Shown here one piece after another: positions 1 to 9,402 of a stretch of DNA of 64,000 nucleotides. The translations under genes were made by a program, and so were the position numbers. The stretch spans positions 2,123,501-2,187,500 of the forward strand of contig JADKIW010000001.1 of the NCBI GenBank assembly GCA_016721115.1, in the 5' to 3' direction. This DNA comes from Candidatus Defluviilinea proxima (GTDB lineage Bacteria; Chloroflexota; Anaerolineae; Anaerolineales; Villigracilaceae). The notes beneath the pieces are model-generated. The model ran no database searches, was not told where the DNA came from, and saw only the letters and a list, made by a program, of their open reading frames with translations. The first letter of the stretch is position 1; every line of letters starts with the position of its first letter.

Positions 1-30
1 AGATCTATCGCATGGTAACTCATCGTGGTG

Positions 31-1143
31 ATGAAGATGAATCTTGAAATTAAGCCTGTGGAAAATGATGCAGAGAGTGCTCCTGTCTCTTTACCGGTCC
101 CGCTTATGTGGTGGGGACGGGTTTTATATGGTCTTTTTGTAACGATTACAACTGCGCTTGCTTTTTGGGGCACTGATTTCTTCAAACCCGAATGGCAGGA
201 TGGACAATTCAAATCGTATCTGACCCTGTTTCTCTTCCCTGAAGCTTCTTTGTTGTTCATTTTGTTATTGGCGTATTCTATTATCTGCTATTTACTTCTC
301 CTGGTTGCTCCCGCTCGTTTCTCAGAGTCGTTCATTGTCCGTTTGGGAATTTATACAGGCGCTTTTCTTGCTTTGCAGTACAGTATCATCACGTTGATCT
401 GGTCTGTTGCATCTTCTGTTTCAGTGATCATCGTTCTTCTGCTTTGGGCATCTCCCTTCATTCTCTTATTCTTATACCGACTAGCCATCACAAAGTGGAC
501 ATCTCGTGATGTAAATAAGTTCTTGCTAATCTTGGTGTTAATCGGTTTCCTGCTTGCCCTCGTGCTCACAAGGGGTAGTGCCTTGTTGTTGATGTTGGCA
601 GCGTTTGCGCTGGCTTCACCGTTCTGGTCACTCATGATCTCTTCGCGGGCCGCAATCTGGTTATTCAAAAATCACGAAACGAAATTCACCCTCCCGCACG
701 GACTTGGACTTGTTGCATGGCTTTCTGCTTACGTGGCTGCGTGGCGTTTTGATATCCTCAAAATGTATGAGCTATACACGGCCTTGCCTCCACAGCCGCC
801 TCCTGATTGCTATATCGCCACTGCCGCCGCACACGGACATCCGCGATTTGTCCGTTCGTGGACTGTCAAACGTGCGGACGGAAAATTGTTGAAGGTGAAC
901 GCTCAATTGCAGATCCTGAAGTGTGCCGAATTGGCATTAGCGGCAACATACCCGAATATACACAAGCATCTTCGTAAACTGTATGATGTCATTGGGAAGT
1001 CTTTGGCGCGCAGGATTCAGAATCCATTTCTGGCAGATGGTGCGTATTTGTTGTTAAAGCCTTTTGAATGGGCGTCGAGAAAAGTTCTACGATTGATCGT
1101 CCATGAGATTGATGTGGTTGCCAGGTCCATGTATATTATGTAG
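31..1143 (+). CDS. Polytopic membrane protein, DUF6688-like
   Basis: About 370 residues. The first two thirds hold about six hydrophobic segments. The last third is soluble and starts with the motif CYIATAAAHGHPRFVRSW, followed by a basic helical stretch and LLLKPFEWASR near the end. A Cys-Tyr-Ile-Ala-Thr-Ala block of this kind is what I recall from the DUF6688 family; that assignment is from memory and the function is unknown. GTG codons at 25 and 28 precede the ATG at 31, and a further ATG lies at 37. No strong ribosome binding site separates them, so the start is uncertain by a few codons. It stands alone, 108 bases before the carboxypeptidase gene. Confidence 0.6.
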   Translation: MKMNLEIKPVENDAESAPVSLPVPLMWWGRVLYGLFVTITTALAFWGTDFFKPEWQDGQFKSYLTLFLFPEASLLFILLLAYSIICYLLLLVAPARFSESFIVRLGIYTGAFLALQYSIITLIWSVASSVSVIIVLLLWASPFILLFLYRLAITKWTSRDVNKFLLILVLIGFLLALVLTRGSALLLMLAAFALASPFWSLMISSRAAIWLFKNHETKFTLPHGLGLVAWLSAYVAAWRFDILKMYELYTALPPQPPPDCYIATAAAHGHPRFVRSWTVKRADGKLLKVNAQLQILKCAELALAATYPNIHKHLRKLYDVIGKSLARRIQNPFLADGAYLLLKPFEWASRKVLRLIVHEIDVVARSMYIM

Positions 1144-1251
1144 TCACAGCTGGATACACTTTTCCAGACCCTTCTCCAGAACCATGACTTGTTTTTGCAA
1201 GTGGTTGTACAATCTAAAAGTCATATTCAATTTATAAGATGAGGTACAGTT

Positions 1252-2748
1252 ATGGCAGAAGCAAAGAAGCAGGAAGAGAAACTTGCCCTGAGCAAGGCCG
1301 AAGGGAAGGAAGAAAAGACAACACCGAAAGATAACCTTGTCATTACCAAACACAAGGTGACCATCGGTGGCAAAGAGATCAAGTACACGGTCACAGCGGG
1401 GACGATGATCTTGAAAGAGGAAACAGCTGATCGTGAGAAAGAAGCGGAGGGGGAGAAGCCGCGTGCACAGATCTTCTTCATCGCATATACCAAAGATGGT
1501 GTGACCGATAAGTCCAAGCGTCCCATCACGTTTTCATTCAATGGCGGGCCGGGCTCATCGTCTGTGTGGCTGCACCTTGGGGTGTTGGGTCCACGCCGCG
1601 TGGTGTTGACCGATGAAGGTGAATTGCCCAAGCCGCCATTCAAGTTGACGGATAATCAATTTTCCATTTTGGATGACACCGACTTGGTGTTCATTGACCC
1701 GATGAATACGGGCTATACCCGCCCTGTGGATGGGGTGGCGCCGAAGGAATGGCACGGCTTCAAAAAGGATATTCAACTGGTGGGTGATTTCATTCGCCTG
1801 TATACCACACGCAACAACCGCTGGCTTTCGCCGAAGTTTCTGGCGGGTGAATCGTATGGTACAACGCGCTCGGCCGGGCTCTCGGGTTATTTGCAAGAAC
1901 GGCATGGCATGTATTTGAACGGCTTGATGTTGATCTCGGTGGTGCTTGATTTCGGGACGATTGATTTCAATCTCAATAACGATCTGCCGAATATTCTGTT
2001 TGTGCCGGGCTATGCCGCCACGGCCTGGTATCACGATGTGCCCAACCCCAAGCGGACTTTGCAGGCATGGCTCAAAGAAGCGGAGGAGTTTGCACTCGGC
2101 GAGTATGCCCATGCTTTGCTCAAAGGGGATTCGTTGAGCAAAGACGAACGCGCGAAGATCGTCAAGAAACTTTCTTATTACACGGGCATCTCGGAACAGT
2201 TTATCGAGCGTGCAAATTTACGTCTCAACGATCAACTGTACTTCAAGGAACTTCTGCGTGAACGCGGACAAACCGTTGGCCGCCTCGATAGCCGTTTGTT
2301 GGGACGTGACCGATTGGGAGTCACACAACACGCGGAATATGATCCGCTGTTGACGAACGTGCTGGGCCCATATACTGCTACGTTCTACGATTATGTCCGT
2401 GCGGAGTTGAAATACGAATCAGACCTGCCTTACGAGATCTTGAGCGAGTTCGTGCATCCGTGGTCATATAAAGAGTTTGAGAATTCGTATGTCAATGTGG
2501 GAGAGACGTTGCGCTCTGCGATGTCCATCAACCCGTATCTCAAGGTGTTGGCGGCCAATGGATATTACGATCTTGGTACCCCATACTTCGCAACGGAATA
2601 TACGTTCGATCATCTTGGCTTGAACGAAGACCAGCGTAAGAATGTCACAATGGAATATTATGAAGCGGGGCATATGATGTATATCCATATGCCCTCGCTC
2701 AAGAAGATGAAGAAAGATCTTTCGAAGTTTTTGAAGAGCGCGATGTAG
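1252..2748 (+). CDS. Serine carboxypeptidase-like peptidase, family S10
   Basis: 498 residues of the alpha/beta-hydrolase-fold S10 (carboxypeptidase C) family, which removes C-terminal residues from peptides. The oxyanion-hole block FNGGPGSSSVWLHLG lies near residue 93. The triad can be read directly: Ser201 in GESYGT, Asp440 in GYYDLGTP and His474 in EAGHMMY. Length fits the family. No signal peptide is present; the N-terminus is a charged Lys/Glu-rich stretch of about 40 residues, so the enzyme appears cytoplasmic, unlike most eukaryotic members. A 13-bp hairpin follows the stop and separates it from the convergent giant gene. Substrate is unknown; activity inferred from the intact triad. 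Confidence 0.9.
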   Translation: MAEAKKQEEKLALSKAEGKEEKTTPKDNLVITKHKVTIGGKEIKYTVTAGTMILKEETADREKEAEGEKPRAQIFFIAYTKDGVTDKSKRPITFSFNGGPGSSSVWLHLGVLGPRRVVLTDEGELPKPPFKLTDNQFSILDDTDLVFIDPMNTGYTRPVDGVAPKEWHGFKKDIQLVGDFIRLYTTRNNRWLSPKFLAGESYGTTRSAGLSGYLQERHGMYLNGLMLISVVLDFGTIDFNLNNDLPNILFVPGYAATAWYHDVPNPKRTLQAWLKEAEEFALGEYAHALLKGDSLSKDERAKIVKKLSYYTGISEQFIERANLRLNDQLYFKELLRERGQTVGRLDSRLLGRDRLGVTQHAEYDPLLTNVLGPYTATFYDYVRAELKYESDLPYEILSEFVHPWSYKEFENSYVNVGETLRSAMSINPYLKVLAANGYYDLGTPYFATEYTFDHLGLNEDQRKNVTMEYYEAGHMMYIHMPSLKKMKKDLSKFLKSAM

Positions 2749-2756
2749 CTTTGATG

Positions 2757-2785
2757 TTCTGGCGAGGGCTTAGCCCTCGCCAGAA
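2757..2785. terminator. Bidirectional hairpin between convergent genes
   Basis: A perfect 13-bp inverted repeat (2757-2769 with 2773-2785, 3-base loop) sits 8 bases after the carboxypeptidase stop and 10 bases after the stop of the opposing gene. A short T run follows on the plus strand. It probably terminates both transcripts. Confidence 0.75.
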
Positions 2786-2795
2786 TGTTTAATAG

Positions 2796-5700
2796 TTATG
2801 GCTCCCAGACAATATTCACCATGCCGTAGACGTACGGCTGGCCGTTGACATACTCGATGCCAACCAACAATGTACGGAAATCGAGATTCTGGCCAGTGGC
2901 GGGTTTGTATACATGATAGAAGCGAATGTTCGGGTAAGGCCAAGGCCGTGAAAGATTGAATACCTTTGTAAGATCATCGCAATAGGTTTCGCGGTTCGGG
3001 GCATTCAACGCATCTACATACTTTGGTTTCACCACATCGTTGAACGTGCCGGTATCCGGTATTCCGCTTGGGCCGCCACCCCAATTGTAGACCGTGCTGT
3101 TTGTGTAAATGTTCGCGGATGTTGCCTGTGTGAAGTTAACGCCGGGGCCATATGCCCACAAGTGCATGTTCACGCCGTGTGTTGCGCTGACGATCGGCCC
3201 AAGCAAACTCCCATTCGATTGCACCATACTTTGCTTGACCTGCTCGATCAAAGGCAGGATGCGGCTATCCGCGCAGAAGGCGGCGTGCGTGACGTACTCC
3301 GTCAGATAATAGGAATTGACCCAGCCCGTCACTCCGTCACTCTTGCGGACTTCAACCCACACGGCTCCATCCGCACTGGCAGTTGCTCCGGTTTCCATGA
3401 CATCTGTCGCATCTGAAGCAAAGTACCCAACAATTGACTGGCTGACGCCAGCCGCCGAGCGGATGTTCAACACATCGTTTTGTGCCACATTCACCACTGC
3501 ATACGGCCCGATTAAGGTTGAGGGAGTCACGAATCCTGTTGGCGCGATGAGGGTACTGTGCCAGTACAGGCTTCCATTCGCGCGTTGTGTCACATAGAGG
3601 ATTGCCTCTGACCGGCTATCGGAACCCCAGCCTGAAACGAATAAACCATACGATTTAGCCGGGTCGAGTCCCATGATCGAATAGGGATTCGATCCGCCCA
3701 GTAGAGTGGTCAAGTCCTTGCTGGCATTCGGTATCAATGTGACGGTAAGCCCGGTCCGTAAGGACTCAATGGCCTGATCGGACGGGTACGAAGTTCCTTG
3801 TGATTGCCAGTAGGCGAATCCGAGAGATGCATCCATCATGGGCGGCAATGCGTTGAAGTTGCGCGCGTTCAGTGTATCCACAAGTGTTTGCGCGAAAGCG
3901 GATGGGCTTTGAGCGGGCGTGGATGTGGTAGATTGAACTGGCTGTGGCCAGGGCGGTTCGACGGGTCCAGCGTACCCATGCTTTTCCTGTACGTATACAC
4001 GTCCATGTGATGGGACACTACAACCCGGCTCATCCTTCGCGACAACGATAGACGTGGTGTTACTGCCAAGGGTTTCAAAGATGATCTTCCCGGCTTCACA
4101 CCTCCATACTTCGAGGATGTATTGGTGCATGGATGAGTCTTCATAGTCTCCGACGCTTATCGGGACCGGCGCCCAACTGACCCCAACGCTGTTCCCGTTT
4201 CGAGACGCACTTGCCCACGCTGGAGCCGGGTAATACGGTGACACAGGTATTTTTGCAATGCCTGTTGGATAGACGATGGGCAGGGCATTGCGGTCACCGG
4301 TTATGGTTAGATAATTAGCGTTGACCCAGCACTTGTTCGTGCCGCTGACCCAGACCCAGTTGTTGGCATCGGTACGTCCGATGAGTGTGATGTTCGCACC
4401 CAAATTGAGTGCGTACAGATAGAGATATTCCACGCCCGGGCCATAGCGGCAACTGAGCTTGTCAGCGGTCACTTTGGCCTTGAGGCTTGTGACCGGTGCA
4501 GTGGGGGTAAAGGTCGGCGTCGGTGGGACAGGTGTAAAGGTCGGAGTGGGAGGCGGGTTGCCAGAGAGAAGTGTCCACGTGCGGCCACCGTCTGATGTCC
4601 GATACAGAGCCGTGGCTCCGCTATCGGAATATTGAGTCAACCAACCTGTCGTTGTCGACACGAAGTCGAGGTTGTTTATATTGTCACCAAAGTTGATGTT
4701 GGGGATCACATCCACCCAACTGGCACCGGTGTTGCTGGTGGTGCGGAACTTGCCATTGCGACCCCATGTGATGGCATTGGTGGCAGTGATAACATCTGCG
4801 GTGTAGCTTGGGCGCACGAACGATGAAGAGATCGTCCATGTGGAGCCGCCGTTGGTTGTGCGATAGAGGAACAAGTCTGGCCCACTTGCATCGATACCCA
4901 TCCACACAGGAATAACACCGCTCGTAGAACTGAAGAATTTTGGAGCGTTGGTATTTACGTAAGCATTCGTATACCCTGATGGGATCGTCATGCTTTGCTT
5001 TGTCCACGTGACGCCACTGTCGGTTGTCTTGTAGAGATAGACAGACCCGCTGAGTGGTGAATCACCGCTTACCCAACCTGTGGTCGCGTTGATGAAGGTC
5101 ATGCCGGTCTTATGTCCGCTGAGTGGCAGGGTGGTGCCGGTACCGGATGTAGTTGGATCATTGTTATATTTTGCCGTCCATGTTGCGCCGCCATCGGTTG
5201 TCTTATACAGGATGACAGATTGTTTGTTCATGGCCGCGCCGGTGATCTCAAGCATATAGCCAGTATTATTGTCAACGAATCGGAGATGACCACTGTTGAG
5301 GAACGGAACACTGAACGACGACCAGTTCAAACCTCCATTGGTTGTGCGATAAAGCACACCGGATGAATACGCCCAAGCCGTGGACGCGTTCGGGAAGAAT
5401 CCGCCGGTGATCGAGGTGACTCCGGGCAGCATACTGTACCAAGTCGCGCCGCCATTCGTGGTGCGTAACAGATAGGAATTACCAATTGCCCAGCCATTGG
5501 ATGCATCGATCATATATAGTGAGCTGATGTTCGGTGAACTGATCAATACGCCAGTGTTAGGTGTGATGGTGGGTGGTACGGGTGTCAATGAAGGAGGCAA
5601 TGGCGTGAAGGATGGCGTGATCGTTGGTGGCGCCGGGTATGTAAATGTGGACATCATCTGATCGAATATAGCCGACTCAGCTACACGGTCAAATTCAGGT

Positions 5701-8024
5701 TTGGGTGGGTCAAAGCTCCCTGCATTCAAATAGTGCAATACGAAGCCCATGCTTATACAATTTGTATCTTTGACAGTTGAGTAAGCAACCCAATCGTGGA
5801 AATTACCAGCGCCGGCGTCTCCACCAGTCTGTTTGAGGAAGGCGATGCCGTTGATCGTCACTGTTTCAGTTGAGCTCAACATGGAACTTGTTGCAAACGG
5901 GCTTTGACATGTGCCAGTGTTGGGAGCGACACCCGCCAGGAGATATTTCTCAGTGAGGTTCGTGCCTGCTGTGATGGGCAGGTTCATCAACAACGATTCA
6001 GGGAATTGATTGAAGATCTGTGCCTGAGGTGGATACTTGAATTGGAATCCGTAGGTGGGGTTGTTATACGTCAACCAATTGTTGGTAGGTGGTGTGATCG
6101 TCGGCGGGGTGGGATTCACATACGTGCGAACGATGACTGGAGAGCCCCATCGTACGAGGTCGCCTGTCGCACTGCCTGCGGCCAACACGGTCAGGATAAA
6201 ACGCACGCTTCTCCCCGCCAATGGAGTCAGGTCCACATCCACCATGTTGTTCTTCTTGTCGTTTTGTTCGCGCCACGTCCAGAAGTTGAAGATACTTCCA
6301 TTGGGAGCCATATAGTCGAGACGCAGGGTGGCATAACAACTGTAGCCATACTCGCATCCAACCACTGTGCTGAAGTGGTCGCCGGGTTGCACGGTCAATG
6401 CGGGATATGTCCCTTGAATGTAGCCGTTATATTTATTTTGAGGGGCCATCAACAATGTGGGGAGTGGTCCCATTGTCCCATCTTCGAGATGCGAGAAACC
6501 ATCCGCGATGATGAGGCCGTTGATATCGCCCACTTTACCTGGGCAGGGTAATGGGCCAGCACCACTCTTCCATTGCGCAGAGCAGACATTCTGCCAGAAG
6601 TTGTAGCCGTTCTCTTGTGGTGCATCACCGGCCACGTTGATCTCGATCCAGAACGGATTCGATGCGTTCGTGCCGATGCCAAACATGGTTCCGCTGGCGT
6701 TGGCAAGGATCCAGAATCCACGATATTGGCCGGGGGTGCCGGGGGCGACCATGTTAATGGTCAGGTCAACGGTTGCGCCGGGTGCTACTCGTAACGGCAT
6801 GTTGACCGAGGTGGGGGCACTCATTTGTTCGCCGCTGTAATACATGGCTTTGTAGTCGGTTGTCCATGCGCAGGTGCCGGTATTTTTTAGCCGCCATGTT
6901 TTGCTGAACACTGCGCCGGGGGCAAAGATCGTTCCATCCGGCACGTTGACATCGGTGACAAAGGATGCACGGTCGCAGCCTGTTGGCGCGATGGTGGGAG
7001 GTGGAGACTGTATCGGCGTTTGAGTCGGTGTGAGAGGTGGAAGCGGAGTCAAGGTCGAAGGAGGCGCGGGTGGTTGTCCTGCTCCCGCACGCACGATGCG
7101 AGGCGATCCCCAAATGGCGCGGTCACCACTGGCTGATCCGCTTGCGAGGAGCACGAGTACGAATCGAACCTTTTGCCCGGCGAGTGCGCTCAAGTCAATG
7201 TTTGCGCGATAGAAACGTTTGTCGTATGATTCTTTCCATGTCCACAATGTTTTTTGAACGTTATTCGGCAGGATGTAATCAACGCGGAACGTGGCATAAC
7301 AGCCCGTTGCGCCAAACTCACAACTGACAAGTGTTTGCAGTTTATCGCCCTGCTGAATTTGGAATTCGGGATACGTAGCCTGAATATATCCGTTGAGTTT
7401 GTTTTGCGGGACAGTTAAAAGCCCGGGCATCGAATCGTAAGAATCATCTTCAAGGTGAGGCTGATTCACTTGATAAGCATAGCCACGATAATCGCCACTC
7501 GCGCCGGGGTAGGGGAGCAGGCCTGCGCCACTCTTCCATTGTGCATAGGTGGCGTTGGCAACGAAATCATAGATCACCGCGCTGGCATCGATCACATTGA
7601 TATCCACCCAGAATGCATCGGTACCTGAATCGCCAATACCAAACTGCACGTTAGATGCGTTAGCGAATTTCCACAACCCCTTGAAATGCCCAGCCGTTGT
7701 CGGCGCTTTTAAATTCACTGAGATGTCGAGCATCTGCCCCGGCGGTACGCTTACAGGAACCTTCACTGAGGTCGGCGCGCCCATTGCATCACCACCTACC
7801 TGTAAGATCTTGTAGGATGTTGTCCACGTGCAGGTGCCAGCGTTCAAGAAGCGCCATGTTTTCGTAAATGTTGCACCTGGTACAAATGCCGCTCCATCGG
7901 GCACGGTGATGTCAGAAACAAATTGCGCCTGGTCGCAAACTGTTGCGGCGTAGGCATGTGGCACGGTCTGCCCCAGTAAGAGCGTTGCCAGTAAAACCAT
8001 GCTCAAAAGTTTTTGCTTGAACAT
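2796..8024 (-). CDS. Giant secreted multidomain protein: NBR1-Ig x2, YCF48-like propeller, SH3b x2
   Basis: 1742 residues with a signal peptide ending near AYA (residues 1-26). Approximate order: NBR1-type Ig-like domain (30-140); a partner domain of about 160 residues starting YDFVANATYAQW (150-315); Pro/Thr linker; a second NBR1-Ig (350-460) and second partner domain (465-635); an unnamed domain (645-800); a YCF48/BNR-like region with at least five LYRTTNGG-type motifs (825-1155); a bacterial SH3 domain (about 1178-1245); a fibronectin-III-like segment (1260-1360); an unnamed domain; a second SH3b with GWVNSYYL (about 1505-1578); and a C-terminal domain. An ideal AGGAGG site lies 5 bases before the ATG. 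No catalytic motif is visible. A role in binding cell wall or surface glycan is inferred from SH3b and Ig modules. Confidence 0.85.
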   Translation of the reverse strand: MFKQKLLSMVLLATLLLGQTVPHAYAATVCDQAQFVSDITVPDGAAFVPGATFTKTWRFLNAGTCTWTTSYKILQVGGDAMGAPTSVKVPVSVPPGQMLDISVNLKAPTTAGHFKGLWKFANASNVQFGIGDSGTDAFWVDINVIDASAVIYDFVANATYAQWKSGAGLLPYPGASGDYRGYAYQVNQPHLEDDSYDSMPGLLTVPQNKLNGYIQATYPEFQIQQGDKLQTLVSCEFGATGCYATFRVDYILPNNVQKTLWTWKESYDKRFYRANIDLSALAGQKVRFVLVLLASGSASGDRAIWGSPRIVRAGAGQPPAPPSTLTPLPPLTPTQTPIQSPPPTIAPTGCDRASFVTDVNVPDGTIFAPGAVFSKTWRLKNTGTCAWTTDYKAMYYSGEQMSAPTSVNMPLRVAPGATVDLTINMVAPGTPGQYRGFWILANASGTMFGIGTNASNPFWIEINVAGDAPQENGYNFWQNVCSAQWKSGAGPLPCPGKVGDINGLIIADGFSHLEDGTMGPLPTLLMAPQNKYNGYIQGTYPALTVQPGDHFSTVVGCEYGYSCYATLRLDYMAPNGSIFNFWTWREQNDKKNNMVDVDLTPLAGRSVRFILTVLAAGSATGDLVRWGSPVIVRTYVNPTPPTITPPTNNWLTYNNPTYGFQFKYPPQAQIFNQFPESLLMNLPITAGTNLTEKYLLAGVAPNTGTCQSPFATSSMLSSTETVTINGIAFLKQTGGDAGAGNFHDWVAYSTVKDTNCISMGFVLHYLNAGSFDPPKPEFDRVAESAIFDQMMSTFTYPAPPTITPSFTPLPPSLTPVPPTITPNTGVLISSPNISSLYMIDASNGWAIGNSYLLRTTNGGATWYSMLPGVTSITGGFFPNASTAWAYSSGVLYRTTNGGLNWSSFSVPFLNSGHLRFVDNNTGYMLEITGAAMNKQSVILYKTTDGGATWTAKYNNDPTTSGTGTTLPLSGHKTGMTFINATTGWVSGDSPLSGSVYLYKTTDSGVTWTKQSMTIPSGYTNAYVNTNAPKFFSSTSGVIPVWMGIDASGPDLFLYRTTNGGSTWTISSSFVRPSYTADVITATNAITWGRNGKFRTTSNTGASWVDVIPNINFGDNINNLDFVSTTTGWLTQYSDSGATALYRTSDGGRTWTLLSGNPPPTPTFTPVPPTPTFTPTAPVTSLKAKVTADKLSCRYGPGVEYLYLYALNLGANITLIGRTDANNWVWVSGTNKCWVNANYLTITGDRNALPIVYPTGIAKIPVSPYYPAPAWASASRNGNSVGVSWAPVPISVGDYEDSSMHQYILEVWRCEAGKIIFETLGSNTTSIVVAKDEPGCSVPSHGRVYVQEKHGYAGPVEPPWPQPVQSTTSTPAQSPSAFAQTLVDTLNARNFNALPPMMDASLGFAYWQSQGTSYPSDQAIESLRTGLTVTLIPNASKDLTTLLGGSNPYSIMGLDPAKSYGLFVSGWGSDSRSEAILYVTQRANGSLYWHSTLIAPTGFVTPSTLIGPYAVVNVAQNDVLNIRSAAGVSQSIVGYFASDATDVMETGATASADGAVWVEVRKSDGVTGWVNSYYLTEYVTHAAFCADSRILPLIEQVKQSMVQSNGSLLGPIVSATHGVNMHLWAYGPGVNFTQATSANIYTNSTVYNWGGGPSGIPDTGTFNDVVKPKYVDALNAPNRETYCDDLTKVFNLSRPWPYPNIRFYHVYKPATGQNLDFRTLLVGIEYVNGQPYVYGMVNIVWEP

Positions 8025-8175
8025 GGGAACCTCCTTTGGACTCCCAACGGGGAATCGAGTACATTGACGTCACTTTATCATTACACTTCCTGACCCTCCG
8101 TAACCTATCAATTTCAATGCAAATTTCGCGGGATTTGTTGTAGAATCCAGTTAAGTACACTATTTGGGAGAAATC

Positions 8176-9240
8176 ATGAATCTTGATGACTTGGACCGTT
8201 TCAAACAGATCGACAGCCTTAATATGCTTGGGGAAATCGACAATTTACCCGACCAGCTTGGTTACGCCTACCGGCTGGGCCTAAAACACCAACTCCCTGA
8301 TTGGAAGGACTTTCGCCATGCCGTGATCGCAGGCATGGGATCTTCTGCCATTGGGGCTGATCTGCTAACCTCGTATTGCGCGTCTTTCTCCCCGATACCT
8401 GTTTCCGTCCATCGAAACTATGACTTGCCCCTCTTTGCGCGCGGCGCAGAGACGTTGGTCATTTGCTCCTCACACTCCGGCAACACCGAAGAGACCCTCT
8501 CCGCTTTTGAAGCCGCGCGCAAAGCCGAGTGTCGCCTCATTGTCGTGACAACAGGCGGCGAACTCGCAAAACGCGCCAAAGAGAACAATATTCCTTTGTG
8601 GGCATTCGATCACGCCAATAAATCCCATACGGCTATTGGATTTTCATTCGGGTTGTTATTGGCAATGTTCCAACGCTTGGGTTTCATCCCCGATCAAAAA
8701 GAAGCTGTGGACGATGCTGTTGTATCCATGAAACGTTCGCAAGGATATTTGAAAGCGGATGTGATCGCTGCGAAGAATCCCGCCAAACGGTATGCAGGTC
8801 AATTGATGGGGAGGTGGGTCACGATCATGGGCTCAGACTTAATGGCTCCCGTGGCCCGTCGCTGGAAGGGACAGTTGAACGAGATCGCCAAAGCAGGTGC
8901 AAACTTCGATTTCATTCCCGAAGCCGACCACAATTCTTTGGCTGGCACACTGAATCATCAAGAGACTCTCAATGCGCACACGATTGCTCTCTTCCTGCGC
9001 GCAGATTCAGACCACCCTCGTAACAGATTGCGTTCCGATATGACCCGTCAGGCCTTCATGCTCGAAGGCTTGAACACCGATCACGTGGATGCACGTGGCA
9101 ACACACCGCTCGCTCAAATATGGACAACGATCCTGTTCGGGGATTACATGGCCTATTATCTCGCAATGGCCTATGGCGTTGATCCCACGCCGACAGATGC
9201 AATGGATGAGTTCAAAAGGATAATGGCGGAGGCAAAATAA
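8176..9240 (+). CDS. Bifunctional phosphoglucose/phosphomannose isomerase
   Basis: 354 residues. It interconverts glucose-6-phosphate or mannose-6-phosphate with fructose-6-phosphate in the cytoplasm, feeding glycolysis and GDP-mannose synthesis. The two SIS (sugar isomerase) domains show AGMGSSAIGADLL near residue 50 and CSSHSGNTEETLSAFEAA near residue 100, the phosphosugar-binding Ser/Thr motifs of the archaeal-type PGI/PMI family. Length fits. An in-frame TTG at 8164 extends the frame, but the ATG at 8176 is preceded by GGGAG at 8166-8170 and is preferred. It is a single transcription unit ended by the strong hairpin at 9285. It could supply hexose phosphates to the glycan locus; that link is inference. 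Confidence 0.9.
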   Translation: MNLDDLDRFKQIDSLNMLGEIDNLPDQLGYAYRLGLKHQLPDWKDFRHAVIAGMGSSAIGADLLTSYCASFSPIPVSVHRNYDLPLFARGAETLVICSSHSGNTEETLSAFEAARKAECRLIVVTTGGELAKRAKENNIPLWAFDHANKSHTAIGFSFGLLLAMFQRLGFIPDQKEAVDDAVVSMKRSQGYLKADVIAAKNPAKRYAGQLMGRWVTIMGSDLMAPVARRWKGQLNEIAKAGANFDFIPEADHNSLAGTLNHQETLNAHTIALFLRADSDHPRNRLRSDMTRQAFMLEGLNTDHVDARGNTPLAQIWTTILFGDYMAYYLAMAYGVDPTPTDAMDEFKRIMAEAK

Positions 9241-9284
9241 TAAGCGGACTCTGAAACGGATTCACGGATCGAACGGATGAATGC

Positions 9285-9317
9285 AAAACGGGAAGGTGAA
9301 ACACACCTTCCCGTTTT
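9285..9317. terminator. Strong rho-independent terminator, bidirectional
   Basis: A perfect 14-bp inverted repeat (9285-9298 and 9304-9317, 5-base loop) flanked by A and T runs lies between the convergent isomerase and aldo/keto reductase genes. It can work on both strands. Confidence 0.9.
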
Positions 9318-9351
9318 ACTTTTGGAATCAGGGAGCTTGCTCCCGTTATTT

Positions 9352-9387
9352 CAACCAGCATACTCTAAAGAGTACACGAGCTGGTTG
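9352..9387. other. Nested stem-loop between convergent genes
   Basis: An outer 8-bp arm pair (9352-9359 with 9380-9387) encloses an inner 6-bp pair (9361-9366 with 9369-9374). It lies just past the aldo/keto reductase stop on the minus strand, so it may be a second terminator or a processing hairpin. There is no clear U tract. Confidence 0.45.
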
Positions 9388-9402
9388 AGTCCAAAACAGA
9401 AA

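Noticed and set aside
5904..6551. A 215-codon plus-strand open frame inside the giant secreted protein gene
   Set aside because: It is antisense to a well-supported domain-rich coding region, has unbiased composition and no recognisable motif; it is a shadow frame.
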